A stretch of 64,000 bases of DNA from positions 62,001-126,000 of the forward strand of contig JAPPFM010000009.1 in the NCBI GenBank assembly GCA_028821605.1, read 5' to 3'. The stretch's first letter is position 1. Every line of letters begins with the position of its first letter. The notes below the pieces were generated by a model. The model was not told where the DNA came from. It worked only from the letters and a program-made list of their open reading frames with translations, and ran no database searches. The stretch comes from Candidatus Poribacteria bacterium. GTDB lineage: Bacteria > Poribacteria > WGA-4E > WGA-3G. Shown piece by piece: positions 1 through 8,833 of this stretch. Made by a program: the position numbers and the translations under genes.

Positions 1-364
1 GTCTTGTGGTCCAGTCTATCAAACATATCAGGAGCGTGTGCCTCGCTTTATACCGCAGTTTCATTCCTACCCAGATGCGTCTCCGCACGATTTTTGTTTT
101 GCACGTGCGATAAAAAGTGAAAAGCGGACCTTAACGGCGATCATCTGCGTCGTGGGGTTAATCTTCGCGAGACAAAGTACCAATCTGTTTTAGATATTCA
201 GGTGCGTTTTCCTCATAAGGCTTGAAACACTGTACGCTGTAGATTTCAGAAAAGATGTCAATAACCATGACTATAGTAAAACCTACAATTAATTAGACAT
301 TATGGAAGGGCGAGGTTACAAACCTCGCCAGCGGTGGTGAAGTGTTTTATGTTTTCCAAAACTG
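1..364. other. Leading region without a confident gene
   Basis: No convincing complete gene is visible. On the plus strand an open frame enters from the window edge and stops at about 190; it could be the 3' end of an upstream gene, but its composition does not identify it. On the minus strand a 36-codon frame (268 to 158, starting MVIDIFSEIY) has protein-like composition but no clear ribosome binding site. A palindromic repeat lies at 310-328. Confidence 0.4.
310..328. repeat. Small palindromic repeat (GCGAGGTT hairpin)
   Basis: GCGAGGTT and AACCTCGC are perfect inverse complements around an ACA loop. The hairpin is followed by CCAGC. Related hairpins with a GAGGTT or GAGATT arm occur near 62222 and 63261, so this belongs to a dispersed family. 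It could also act as a terminator for a gene to the left. Confidence 0.65.
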
Positions 365-1072
365 ATGCAGCAACTTTTCGGTAACAGAGACGTAATGTTT
401 GATAGAACTGCAAAAGTATCCAAAGTAACATGGAAAACAATACTCCTGAATCCATTGATTTTCGGGACTATGGCAATTCCATCGGATGGCGACAGCGCAC
501 TCCTATTGATTTGCACTGGTGTTACGGTGGCTATTTCAGGTTTAATGGTACTCGGTATTCCGCGTGTGCCTCGTTCTGTATTTTTTGCTTGCTATGTTAT
601 GTTTGTTTTAGGGTGTGGCATTGGAGGGATGGGACTGGCTAACCTATTAGAGCGTGAGTTCCCCGCTTTTCCAGATGTAAGTCAGTGGGAATGGATTCGG
701 TGGCTACCTTCAGCGTTTGAGAATCTGGCAATCTTGATATGGGTTTACGTTGTCCTGAACATATCTCCTGTAAACCGTTCCTTGTCTGTCAGTGCAATTC
801 TTGTCGCTGCTGCGGCTGGGTATTCGCTCACTTCTGATGCCCTCGCAATCAGAGATGCCCTCGTTTTCGGTGTGACTCGCGAAATCGCAGACTGGGAACA
901 GGCGATGGAATTTCTTTTGAACGGCTGCGCATTAGTAGTTTGGGCACGTCTCGTCATTAGGAAATTGGCTGCTACTTCAATGGAAGAGTTCGTTGGAAAG
1001 TGTACCCTGCTTGTTGGGGTTGTTTCGATTTTAGGAGGAATTTTTGGGATTCTGTGGGGCATCTTTTCGTGA
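365..1072 (+). CDS. Polytopic membrane protein of unknown function
   Basis: The 235-residue product is very hydrophobic. About six membrane segments can be seen, at roughly residues 42-62, 70-92, 115-135, 140-158, 182-200 and 212-234. I recognise no family and see no catalytic or binding motif. The start is uncertain: the first ATG is at 365 and a second at 395 removes ten residues; neither has a strong Shine-Dalgarno sequence. It stands alone between a palindromic repeat and a gene for a secreted protein with its own probable promoter, so the context does not suggest a role. Confidence 0.6.
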   Translation: MQQLFGNRDVMFDRTAKVSKVTWKTILLNPLIFGTMAIPSDGDSALLLICTGVTVAISGLMVLGIPRVPRSVFFACYVMFVLGCGIGGMGLANLLEREFPAFPDVSQWEWIRWLPSAFENLAILIWVYVVLNISPVNRSLSVSAILVAAAAGYSLTSDALAIRDALVFGVTREIADWEQAMEFLLNGCALVVWARLVIRKLAATSMEEFVGKCTLLVGVVSILGGIFGILWGIFS

Positions 1073-1104
1073 TGCCGAATTCACAATCTTCTTGACCTTG
1101 TTTG

Positions 1105-1110
1105 TATAAT
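1105..1110 (+). promoter_or_regulatory. Probable -10 element for the secreted protein at 1221
   Basis: TATAAT lies here with only a poor -35 (CACAAT) 17 bases upstream. It would give a transcript starting near 1117 and a leader of about 100 bases before the ATG at 1221. Confidence 0.4.
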
Positions 1111-1220
1111 AGTGTATCATGAAAAACGATAATGTTGTTCGACTTTCAAACGTATGTTCACAGGTGAGCGCGAATAGCCTGAAGCATACAATTTTTCAGA
1201 AACAGGAGGAGACACATCTT

Positions 1221-1910
1221 ATGAAAAAAATATGTTTCTTATTCATGGTTCCCTCCATCTTCCTGATACTGTTCGTTCTGCCTATTGACATCGCCTCGGC
1301 ACGAGCGTTTAACAACGATTTTGAGACAGGAGATCTCACCGATTGGGAGAAAGAAGGAGAGGCATTCGATTTCCAACCGACTTGGGGAGATAATCCAACG
1401 GCACGAAACCGGGGACAGCCCTCTCAACATCAGGGAGATTGGTGGTTAGGTTTGTATGAAAAGTACCAGGGACCGGATAAAGGGAAGAAACTCGGACAGA
1501 ATCCAGGTCAAACGCAAGGCGATGGACCTCAGGGCACCCTGACCTCAATTGAGTTCACCATTATAGGCGAAACGATGAATTTTCTTATTGGTGGTGGAAA
1601 CCATCCTTGGGATAAAGCCCCTGCTCCATGTTGTGTTAATCTTGAAATTAAAGGCAAAGTTGTACTGACTGCAACTGGGAATGCTACCGAAACAATGACT
1701 CGGAAAGAATGGGATGTCTCTGAATTTAAAGGTAAGACGGCTCAAATCGTTGTTATTGATAACAACAGCGGCGGATGGGGACATCCGAACTTTGATGATA
1801 TACACCAAGCTGATTCTAAGGGGAACAATATTCCTTGGGAACGGGTTCTATCTGTTGATGCTCGAGGAAAATTGGCTGTCACTTGGGCACAGATGAAAAA
1901 GTATTATTAG
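1221..1910 (+). CDS. Secreted protein with C-terminal KLAVTW tag
   Basis: The frame is open from 1119, but the ATG at 1221 is chosen because AGGAGGAG lies just upstream and the product then begins with a typical signal peptide (MKKICFLF..., cleaved around the SARA residues). The mature part of about 200 residues looks like a beta-sandwich: it begins with a FETGDLTDW segment, carries a GGGNHPWD loop and ends its fold with GGWGHPNFDDI, a pattern seen in carbohydrate-binding or lectin-like jelly-rolls. The last 18 residues, VDARGKLAVTWAQMKKYY, match the ends of two other secreted proteins here (38517 and 41573). The protein probably acts outside the cytoplasm; binding of a sugar polymer is a guess from the fold pattern. 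Confidence 0.75.
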   Translation: MKKICFLFMVPSIFLILFVLPIDIASARAFNNDFETGDLTDWEKEGEAFDFQPTWGDNPTARNRGQPSQHQGDWWLGLYEKYQGPDKGKKLGQNPGQTQGDGPQGTLTSIEFTIIGETMNFLIGGGNHPWDKAPAPCCVNLEIKGKVVLTATGNATETMTRKEWDVSEFKGKTAQIVVIDNNSGGWGHPNFDDIHQADSKGNNIPWERVLSVDARGKLAVTWAQMKKYY

Positions 1911-1948
1911 TTTGAGAATCAGACAGCACAAGTATTTTTCATTGCTTA

Positions 1949-1972
1949 GTGGGCGGACATGTTCCGCCCCAC
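1949..1972. terminator. Palindromic repeat, possible bidirectional terminator
   Basis: GTGGGCGGA and TCCGCCCCAC form a near-perfect hairpin between two convergent genes (ends at 1910 and 1975). It belongs by shape and sequence to the dispersed GTAG/GTGG hairpin family of this window, and its position suits a shared terminator. Confidence 0.55.
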
Positions 1973-1974
1973 AA

Positions 1975-2922
1975 TCATATCTGTGCTAACCCTGCACGCT
2001 CTCGGAAACGGTTGAACGTTTTCAGAATCCCCTGCTCCATCGTGTAGGCAGGAATAAATCCCATCTCTTCAGCGATAGGTGTTGCATCATAATCCCATGA
2101 GATACCGAACACACCGGGTTCTAACGTAATCTGTGCATCCGGCACCAACGTCTTGAGATATGCCACCCCCTCTTTGACGGGTCGGATACCGCCTTTTACA
2201 TTGAAAACACGCGTCTGTGTGGTCAGGCAGGTGCATGCCATGACGATTGAACGGGAGACATCCTCTACATATTGCCAATCCACTGCATCATCGCCAAATG
2301 GACACGTATGTGGTTCACCCATTGCCACCGCTTCGATCATCTGTGTCGTGAACGAACTCATTCCGCGTGTCCTACCGACACCATAGACAGCAGTAAACCG
2401 AAGTCCGATTGAATCAACACCATAAGCGTCAAAATAGTGTGTTGCGTATTTTTCATTGAGGGATTTGCACGCGCCGTAGATGAATTTAGGATAGTGTGGT
2501 GCGTCGTTGAGGATTTGTTCGTGATTGTAATCCTCTGGTGCGCCGAAGACAGCGACGCTGCTTGCCCAAACAACACGTTTGAGTTTGAAAATACGCGCCG
2601 CTTCCAATATATTGATCGTGCCTTCACAAACTACCTTTAGGGCTTCGGGTGGATTCGCATTGCACGCTGGTACCTGCCATGAGGCGAGATGAATAATCCG
2701 ATCAATTTCATGTTCTTGGATAGTCCGTAAGATGTGCGGTAGGTCGGTAATATCACCCTGCACAAAGGTGAACCCTTCAAGCTGTTCGTCCGTGAGTACC
2801 ATCTTTGGAATGGTTAGGTCGTAAGCAAAATCGTAAACGACTACCTTTTCACCGGCTGCTAACAGGTCGCGGATGACGTAGGTACCGATGCATCCCATGC
2901 CACCGGTGAGCAGATATGCCAT
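1975..2922 (-). CDS. NAD-dependent epimerase/dehydratase (extended SDR)
   Basis: This is a 315-residue extended short-chain dehydrogenase/reductase of the nucleotide-sugar epimerase type. The N-terminus has the Rossmann motif GGMGCIG, followed by an acidic residue (YDFAYD) that would bind the adenosine ribose of NAD. The catalytic pair is YGACK at about residue 155, with the Ser-rich WASSVAVFG strand before it. The ATG at 2922 is preferred over an ATG 21 bases upstream because AAGGAG precedes it. Substrate is probably a nucleotide sugar or a sugar derivative, but the C-terminal half does not identify it. It is followed upstream in the same direction by a Rieske protein and another SDR. Confidence 0.85.
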   Translation of the reverse strand: MAYLLTGGMGCIGTYVIRDLLAAGEKVVVYDFAYDLTIPKMVLTDEQLEGFTFVQGDITDLPHILRTIQEHEIDRIIHLASWQVPACNANPPEALKVVCEGTINILEAARIFKLKRVVWASSVAVFGAPEDYNHEQILNDAPHYPKFIYGACKSLNEKYATHYFDAYGVDSIGLRFTAVYGVGRTRGMSSFTTQMIEAVAMGEPHTCPFGDDAVDWQYVEDVSRSIVMACTCLTTQTRVFNVKGGIRPVKEGVAYLKTLVPDAQITLEPGVFGISWDYDATPIAEEMGFIPAYTMEQGILKTFNRFRERAGLAQI

Positions 2923-2994
2923 AATGTTTCTCCTTCTCTTCAATGGGCGCGATCGCGCGACCGCGCCCTCTTACGCAAATAGGTGCTAACTCGC

Positions 2995-3312
2995 TTAGAG
3001 AGGCGTTTCGACATCTACGAGAATATCTTCGCCCTCTACTTTAACAGCATAGGTGGGTAATTTCTCCTCACCTGGCCACACACATTCACCTGTTGTCACA
3101 TCGAACTCCCACATGTGGAGCGGGCAGGTAACACAGTTATTGTCTAAAAAGCCGTAACTCAAAACACCACCGAGGTGAGGACAGATATTGTTCATCGCAT
3201 AATATTCACCCTTTACATTGTAGATACCGATGAAAACGCCTTCAACTTTCACACCGAGACATTTACCGGGCTGAATCTGGTCGGTTGTCGCGGCTTTTAC
3301 AAATTGTGACAT
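2995..3312 (-). CDS. Rieske [2Fe-2S] ferredoxin-like protein
   Basis: The 105-residue protein has the two Rieske cluster motifs, CPHLGG (about residue 44) and CPLHMW (about residue 63), giving the Cys-His and Cys-His ligands. Its length is that of the stand-alone small ferredoxins that feed ring-hydroxylating oxygenases or sit as NirD-like subunits; no oxygenase large subunit is next to it. It lies between two SDR genes on the same strand, 72 bases before the epimerase start, so co-transcription is plausible. No signal peptide is seen, so it should be cytoplasmic. Confidence 0.88.
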   Translation of the reverse strand: MSQFVKAATTDQIQPGKCLGVKVEGVFIGIYNVKGEYYAMNNICPHLGGVLSYGFLDNNCVTCPLHMWEFDVTTGECVWPGEEKLPTYAVKVEGEDILVDVETPL

Positions 3313-3361
3313 AATGTCTCCGTCTTTTCGCGCCTCTTACGAAACACGAAATTAAAATCTC

Positions 3362-3390
3362 ATCGGAAAATACCTCTAAAATTTTCCGAT
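3362..3390. terminator. Perfect 10-bp hairpin, possible terminator
   Basis: ATCGGAAAAT and its exact inverse complement ATTTTCCGAT flank a 9-base loop. The hairpin is between the 3' end of the SDR gene (3516, minus) and the start of the Rieske gene, and could attenuate transcription. Confidence 0.5.
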
Positions 3391-3515
3391 TGATGCCATT
3401 ACTTTTGAAAGGTTTCGGTGCTGCGCTTTGATTCCGAGATGGACCAGAGCAGCAGACACCGGAGTTTACTTACGAAACCACACGAAAAATTTGTTTTACG
3501 TATCTTGTATAAGGT

Positions 3516-4304
3516 CTATGCGTCGTCCATTGGATACAGACTACATCCGCCATCTACGAGCAGTGTTGTTCCAGTCATATAATCTGCGGCGGGGCTGCAC
3601 AAAAATAGAAAGGCGTTTGCCACCGAATCAAGCGGTTGCATAACGCCGAGTGGAATCGCTTTTTGAGCACGGGCGCGGTAGATCGGATCCGTATCCCACT
3701 GTTGTTTTGCGAGTCCAACGCTGACGATTCCGGGCGCGACCGCATTTGCGCGAATGCCTTTGTCTGCCAATTCGCGTGCGAAGGAACGCATTAACTGTTT
3801 CATGGCAGCCTTGCTTGCGTTGTAGGGTCCAATCTCTGGCCAGGGCACGTCAGCGACCCAAGATGTTGTAAAAATAAGTTGTCCTTTAACACCGTCTTCA
3901 AGCATTGAACGGGATGCAGCACTGCCGAATAAAAACGCCGTTCGGGCATTGACCGCCATTGTCTCATCCCACTCTTCCGCTTTGTACGCCAGCAAGGGTT
4001 TCGGGATCACCATACCAATATGACACAACGCGACATGGATGGGTCCAAACTGTTTGCGTGCGCTACTGATCAACATATCGGTCTCATCGGTGTCCGTTAG
4101 ATCTGCCTTGACGTAGTTTATCTTCTCTATGTCAATTCCATTTTGACTGAGCCGGTCGGTTGCCAGTTGATCTGACAGGATGTCGTTCACCGTTACGTTC
4201 GCACCGTGTGCCATCAATTTTTTGACAATTCCAAGCCCAATCGCCCCACACCCGCCCGAAATTACGATATGCAATCCTGCGAGGGCATCCTCGCGAAAAA
4301 CCAT
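3516..4304 (-). CDS. Short-chain dehydrogenase/reductase (classical SDR)
   Basis: A 262-residue classical SDR. The cofactor loop is GGCGAIG near residue 17, an Asp follows the second strand (VNDIL), which favours NAD(H), and the catalytic YNASK lies near residue 160 with a preceding TTSW. The C-terminal TGTTLLVDGG segment is typical of the FabG-like branch. The ATG at 4304 is chosen over the upstream frame because GAGGAG sits at the right distance and the upstream extension runs into the preceding gene. It is 14 bases downstream of the gamma-glutamyltransferase gene and probably shares its transcript. Substrate unknown. Confidence 0.88.
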   Translation of the reverse strand: MVFREDALAGLHIVISGGCGAIGLGIVKKLMAHGANVTVNDILSDQLATDRLSQNGIDIEKINYVKADLTDTDETDMLISSARKQFGPIHVALCHIGMVIPKPLLAYKAEEWDETMAVNARTAFLFGSAASRSMLEDGVKGQLIFTTSWVADVPWPEIGPYNASKAAMKQLMRSFARELADKGIRANAVAPGIVSVGLAKQQWDTDPIYRARAQKAIPLGVMQPLDSVANAFLFLCSPAADYMTGTTLLVDGGCSLYPMDDA

Positions 4305-4318
4305 TCTCAGATCTCCTC

Positions 4319-5920
4319 TTATTTTCTCATTACTTTTCCTTCGCCTCGCGGGTCCGTACCGCCGTCTTGGCAAGTCCCATTTTCCCAGAGACGAATACCG
4401 TGTCCCGGTCCCCCGATCCCCGCGCTTGCTGTGATTTCGTGCCCAAATTCCCGCAACGCTTTAAGCGTGGCCTCACCTGCCCGCGGTTCGACCTGGATCG
4501 GTTCAGCACCATCGGTATGAAGTCGCGGTGCGTCCAATGCCTCTTGGATTGACACTTGTAGGTCAAAAAGACTGACGCTGATGTTAAGCTGGTTGTTTGG
4601 AATGGTCCTACCACCGGGTATACCGTAGGTGGCAAAAGGTATACCCTCTCGCGTGGCGAGAAAGGGAGCCATATTGTGGAGTGGGCGTTTTTCAGGTCCG
4701 ACAGAGTTCGCAAGCCCAGGTCTTGGGTCAAAACGCCCGACACCGTGCCCGAAGAGCAAGCCTGTTCCGGGTACTGTTACCATTGAACCGAATCCGCCGC
4801 CGTGTGTTTGTGTTAGGGATACCATATTCCCTTGTGCATCCGCAGTGGAGATATGACTTGTACAATTCATTGGTTCGTAATAGACGACTTCTCCGGGGTG
4901 TGGTGATTCAAGCCCTGCCTTCAGTTTCTCGCTGAGTGTAGCAGTGAGACTATCCGAGAGTTCTGCTTGGATGTCTATATCAACGACACGTGGGTCCCCG
5001 AATCGACGGAGCCTTTCGGGCCAGCAAATTTTCATCGCTTCAGCAAAGAGGTGAAACCTTTCAGGAAGGGACATCGCTGTCAGATCGAATTCCTCTATTA
5101 ATCGGAGCATCTGTAGGGTTGTCAGTCCACCTGCACCGAGTGGTGCTGTATAGACCGAATAGCCGCGATACTCAATTTCGTAAGGTTCCGTTATAAAAGG
5201 ACGGTAGTTCTTCAGGTCATCCGAGGTTAAGCACCCACCGAGTTCCTGAATGTGATTTGCGATTGTTTCGGCGATTGCGCCTTCATAGAACGCAGCGGAT
5301 CCACCTTCAGCGACCGCCTCCAAAGTTCGAGCGAGTTCAGGATTGGTGAGTCTTTCCCCTTTCTGAGGTGGTTTCCCATTTTTGAGAAAAACTCGCGCCG
5401 TTTCTGGAAAATCCTGTTTCCACCGTTCCGCATTCCCCGCTATCCCGCCGCGATTCGCACTGTTCGGTGCATAGCCGTGGCGTGCGGAATTGATAGCCGG
5501 ACGAAGAACATCCGCGAGTGGTAGACTCCCAAACTCCTCTAATGCCAAGCACAAACCAGCAACAACTCCCGGCACCCCGATGGATAGTGGTCCGTGAACG
5601 TTTACGCGTCCTGGCACTCGGTAACCTGCAGGCACGTCGGGGGCATCTTCAATCGTAAACATATTTTCGGAGGCGGCAGCTGGTGCTGCAGTGTTGTAAT
5701 CTATCGCGATCACATCTTCCGTTTTCCTGCGATAGATAAGCGCACAACCACCGTATCCGGCTATACCGTTATGTGAAGGTTCCACAACACCCTCTGCGAA
5801 GGCAGCGGCAACAGCGGCATCAACGGCGTTCCCACCTGCAAGGAGTATTTCAAACCCTGCTTGTGCAGTGCGAGGATGTGGTCCAACAACGGTACCGTAG
5901 TCTCTTTTATATGAATTCAC
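4319..5920 (-). CDS. Gamma-glutamyltransferase-family Ntn hydrolase
   Basis: The 533-residue product matches the gamma-glutamyltranspeptidase family, whose members cleave gamma-glutamyl bonds or acylated side chains after self-processing into two subunits. The processing nucleophile is seen at about Thr354 in CTSHISTADAQGN, followed by the family signature MVSLTQTHGGGFGS. The N-terminus has the usual ANPLAT-like GGNAVDAAVA segment. No signal peptide is present, unlike the periplasmic enzymes, so a cytoplasmic gamma-glutamyl or cephalosporin-acylase-like hydrolase is equally possible. The start is a GTG at 5920 behind an AAGGAAAGG sequence. A strong promoter reads into it from 5985. Confidence 0.85.
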   Translation of the reverse strand: MNSYKRDYGTVVGPHPRTAQAGFEILLAGGNAVDAAVAAAFAEGVVEPSHNGIAGYGGCALIYRRKTEDVIAIDYNTAAPAAASENMFTIEDAPDVPAGYRVPGRVNVHGPLSIGVPGVVAGLCLALEEFGSLPLADVLRPAINSARHGYAPNSANRGGIAGNAERWKQDFPETARVFLKNGKPPQKGERLTNPELARTLEAVAEGGSAAFYEGAIAETIANHIQELGGCLTSDDLKNYRPFITEPYEIEYRGYSVYTAPLGAGGLTTLQMLRLIEEFDLTAMSLPERFHLFAEAMKICWPERLRRFGDPRVVDIDIQAELSDSLTATLSEKLKAGLESPHPGEVVYYEPMNCTSHISTADAQGNMVSLTQTHGGGFGSMVTVPGTGLLFGHGVGRFDPRPGLANSVGPEKRPLHNMAPFLATREGIPFATYGIPGGRTIPNNQLNISVSLFDLQVSIQEALDAPRLHTDGAEPIQVEPRAGEATLKALREFGHEITASAGIGGPGHGIRLWENGTCQDGGTDPRGEGKVMRK

Positions 5921-5956
5921 AAGTCCTTTCCTTTCGCTGAAGGGCTAATACGTGGC

Positions 5957-5985
5957 ATTTTAAAAGTTTTTGACAGAATTGTCAA
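5957..5985 (-). promoter_or_regulatory. Sigma-70-type promoter for gamma-glutamyltransferase gene
   Basis: On the minus strand TTGACA (5985-5980) and TAAAAT (5962-5957) are separated by exactly 17 bases, about 35 bases before the GTG start. Confidence 0.75.
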
Positions 5986-6096
5986 GTATTTCAAGTATTG
6001 TATCTACTTTTTTTAGAAATTATGGTAAAATTCATAGTTAGAGATACATTCATGTTAAGCAAAGTTTAGAATATCGTTAGTAAATCCGTTAAAATC

Positions 6097-6125
6097 TTGA
6101 CATGCGCGCTGAAACCGTGTATAAT
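6097..6125 (+). promoter_or_regulatory. Consensus sigma-70-type promoter for nusB
   Basis: TTGACA at 6097-6102 and TATAAT at 6120-6125 are both perfect and 17 bases apart. The leader to the nusB ATG would be about 65 bases. Confidence 0.85.
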
Positions 6126-6195
6126 ACAAGGTAGCGTCTGTAGTGAGAAATCCTTCATGCGTTAATACTTTAGAACCGAAAAGTCAGGGCTCGTA

Positions 6196-6615
6196 ATGTC
6201 TCCTCGTAGACAATCTCGCATCGTTGCGATGCAAATGCTGTATCAAATTCAACTCACCGACGTACCGGTGCCAATCGTCATGGAGCGATTTTGGCAGAGC
6301 CAGAACACATCAACGGAACTCCGTCCGTTTGTGGTACAACTCGTTGAAGGCACCACTGCCCATCTGGAGGCAATTGATACAGTACTTCAAAACACATCCC
6401 AAAATTGGAAACTCCACCGGATGCCTGTCGTAGATCTCTCTATCCTACGATGTGCAACTTACGAAATCCTCTATCTCAGTGACATTGATGCGGCGACTTC
6501 AATTAACGAGGCTATTGAGATTGCCAAATCCTACAGCACCCCGGATTCGCCCAAATTTATCAATGGGGTCTTGGACGGTATACGGAAAAAGCATCCGAAT
6601 GTCCCTGAGGGCTAA
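6196..6615 (+). CDS. nusB: Transcription antitermination factor NusB
   Basis: The 139-residue protein has the NusB architecture: an Arg-rich N-terminus (MSPRRQSRIVAMQMLYQ) that contacts boxA RNA, and the all-helical core with the conserved LRCATYEILY and INEAIEIAKSY segments, ending in FINGVLDGI. NusB with NusE (ribosomal protein S10) binds boxA in rRNA leaders and supports antitermination. The length is normal. Here it is a single gene with a consensus promoter, not next to ribH or other usual partners. A palindromic element follows it. Confidence 0.95.
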   Translation: MSPRRQSRIVAMQMLYQIQLTDVPVPIVMERFWQSQNTSTELRPFVVQLVEGTTAHLEAIDTVLQNTSQNWKLHRMPVVDLSILRCATYEILYLSDIDAATSINEAIEIAKSYSTPDSPKFINGVLDGIRKKHPNVPEG

Positions 6616-6657
6616 AATACCTGACTACAGAACAGACCGCATGTCCCTAAAAAAATC

Positions 6658-6777
6658 AGGACTTACGCAAATTGAGAAAATATCGGACATTCAGACGCAA
6701 AAAATTGGTAATTTCCGTATTTAAACCCCCTAAATCCCCCTTATCAGGGGGACTTTAAGAGGGAATGCGTAAGTCCT
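6658..6777. mobile_element. 120-bp MITE-like element with 12-bp inverted ends
   Basis: AGGACTTACGCA and its exact inverse complement TGCGTAAGTCCT bound a 120-base segment that codes for nothing. Inside is a second hairpin, CCCCCTT...AGGGGG. The short A-rich flanks (AAAATC left, AAAAATC right) are similar. This is the form of a non-autonomous insertion element; only this one copy is in the window. It may also terminate nusB transcripts. Confidence 0.65.
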
Positions 6778-6816
6778 AAAAATCAGAAAGGTCAATGGCG
6801 CGTATAAAACCAGCAA

Positions 6817-8631
6817 ATGTTTAACCTAAAAAACCTAACGCTTTGTTTTCTGTTTCTGCTTCCGACGTACGTAAATGCTGCACAAGAATTTAAATTTGTT
6901 GGCGAGTTTGGCGATAAAGGTGAAGGTAAGGCACAGTTCGCTAAAACCTTGTTCATGGCGTTTGGACCTGACGGTGCTATCTATATAACAGATACGGATA
7001 ACTTCCGAATTCAGAAATTCGATGAAATGGGAGGCTTTGTATTTGACATTCAAATGGAGGTAGAAAGTGAGTTTCGGTTCATTAACCCTACGGCTATTGC
7101 TATCGGCACGGATAGCAGTATCTATGTAATGGATTGGATGTTCGTGCAGATTTCGGCCCCTGACCTCCAAACTACATCGGAACCCAAAATCTTTAACTAC
7201 GGTCCGTGTATTCATAAATTTGACGCACACGGCGTATTCGTCGCAAGTTACCCGATTCAAGATTTAAGCCAGCGAATAAAGGAACTTGAAACCGCCGTTC
7301 CCGGCTTGGATGCCCATGGCAATTATGCACTCATTATTCCACAAGGCGACACAAAACGGAAATTTTTGTTAGCAATAGATGTCCACGGCAATCTCTATGT
7401 TTGCGACAGTGATAGCCCGAATAAAGTCATTGTCAAACTGGATGCGAACGGCAAGCGGGTTGCACGATACCCTCTTGCCCAACCTGGGGCTGGACACCTC
7501 AGGCATCCGGTGGATATGACGGTCGATGGAACCGGAAATCTCTATATTGCTGATGAAAAGGGACATCGGGTGCTGAAATATAGTGCCGATGGAAAGTTCT
7601 TGAACGCTTTCGGTGAATACGGAGATGCATCCGGAAAATTTATAGCACCTTTCCGAATAACAGCATTGACAGATGGAACACTCCTTATCGCTGATACGGC
7701 GAAGTACTTGAAGGATTTCGTCTCCACGCTTCCGAGGCGACTTGACGATCCGATCCGATACTACGGTAATGATGCAAAGTTGTTTCGCTACCGGCTACGA
7801 CGTATCCAACGATTTACCACAGATGGTGTGTATACACAAAAATTGCTTATCCCGTTTCGGCGAGAAGTTGAAACCGATGTTGCTCTCCAACTCAAAGGGA
7901 TTGATGGAAGTGGAAACCTTTATTATCTTAACCCAGCAAAATTACGGTTTAGGAAGTACGCACCGACGACCTCCTTGATATCTTCAATGTTCCAAACGGA
8001 GCTTAAACTTCGCTATACACGCGATCTGCACGACGTTGAAATTGACAATCAGGATGATTTAGATGCCGATCTCTATACCAAATCCGATTTTGATGAACAG
8101 ATTATCCGAGATGCCGCATACGCAAATTTAATTTTCTCTTACGATTTCAACGAGGCGTATCGTGTCGCTTTATCCAATCGACTCACTTACGTTCGGATGA
8201 CAGATACGAGTTATTATCGCGCACGGGATTTTGAGGACTTCCGCGGACGGTTCAATCAAGACGATAGGGCAACTGAAAACTCTTGGGACGATCGGGTCCA
8301 GATTGATTTCACATGGATACGCGATCATCGCCTCTATAATTATCGCGAGGCGCGGGCATTTGCATACTTCAGTCTGATCCGCCTTGATTTCATAAACGAT
8401 GCCCTTGACCCGTTCAATTTACGATTCTTTGATTTCAACGCGAATCTCTCCGACTGGGGAGCAGGTCTACATTACGACTTAAGCCGAACGTTCCGCTTGA
8501 ATTTTGAAATCACACATTTCTTGGGTGAGAATCGATACACCTATATTGACGAAACGAATGTCCTCTATGCCACCGGTTTTCAGGAGGGGGGTCTAACACG
8601 CGCCGTGTTGTTCATAAATGGAATCTTTTGA
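6817..8631 (+). CDS. NHL propeller fused to probable outer-membrane beta-barrel
   Basis: The 604-residue protein starts with a signal peptide (cleaved near YVNAA). Residues about 25-390 contain NHL-type propeller blades, recognisable by repeats such as GPDGAIYITDTDNFRIQKF, VDGTGNLYIADEKGHRVL and DGTLLIADTAKYL. From about 400 the sequence changes to alternating aromatic and charged residues with many short strands (LRYTRDLHDVE, LSNRLTYVRM, LRFFDFNANLSDW, YDLSRTFRLNFEI) and ends in Phe (FINGIF), as proteins inserted by the BAM complex do. I infer an outer-membrane barrel that carries a propeller on the periplasmic or outer face. Ligand and role are unknown. Confidence 0.75.
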   Translation: MFNLKNLTLCFLFLLPTYVNAAQEFKFVGEFGDKGEGKAQFAKTLFMAFGPDGAIYITDTDNFRIQKFDEMGGFVFDIQMEVESEFRFINPTAIAIGTDSSIYVMDWMFVQISAPDLQTTSEPKIFNYGPCIHKFDAHGVFVASYPIQDLSQRIKELETAVPGLDAHGNYALIIPQGDTKRKFLLAIDVHGNLYVCDSDSPNKVIVKLDANGKRVARYPLAQPGAGHLRHPVDMTVDGTGNLYIADEKGHRVLKYSADGKFLNAFGEYGDASGKFIAPFRITALTDGTLLIADTAKYLKDFVSTLPRRLDDPIRYYGNDAKLFRYRLRRIQRFTTDGVYTQKLLIPFRREVETDVALQLKGIDGSGNLYYLNPAKLRFRKYAPTTSLISSMFQTELKLRYTRDLHDVEIDNQDDLDADLYTKSDFDEQIIRDAAYANLIFSYDFNEAYRVALSNRLTYVRMTDTSYYRARDFEDFRGRFNQDDRATENSWDDRVQIDFTWIRDHRLYNYREARAFAYFSLIRLDFINDALDPFNLRFFDFNANLSDWGAGLHYDLSRTFRLNFEITHFLGENRYTYIDETNVLYATGFQEGGLTRAVLFINGIF

Positions 8632-8833
8632 TGTTGGTATCGCAAGTTGGCATGGCATTAATAAATCGCGTGTAATCAACTGGAGCGATGTAATTTAAAA
8701 TCTGGTTGAAAAAACTTGCAATATCCCCGAAAATTGGATATTATCAGGTTCAAGATTGCTTTGAGGAGAATGCCCAAAAGCCCCTGTAGGTGGGCGAAGA
8801 ATTTTTAAAGTAGCCCAGAAGGAGGTTTCAACG
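8632..8833. other. Intergenic leader of the 8834 gene
   Basis: About 200 bases hold nothing identifiable apart from the strong ribosome binding site AGAAGGAGG just before the ATG at 8834. Confidence 0.5.

Noticed and set aside
158-268. 36-codon minus-strand frame with protein-like composition
   Set aside because: No ribosome binding site and no recognisable family; too short to support as a gene.
1119-1220. Upstream start for the secreted protein at 1221
   Set aside because: Starting at 1119 would bury the signal peptide behind 34 residues; the ATG at 1221 has AGGAGGAG.
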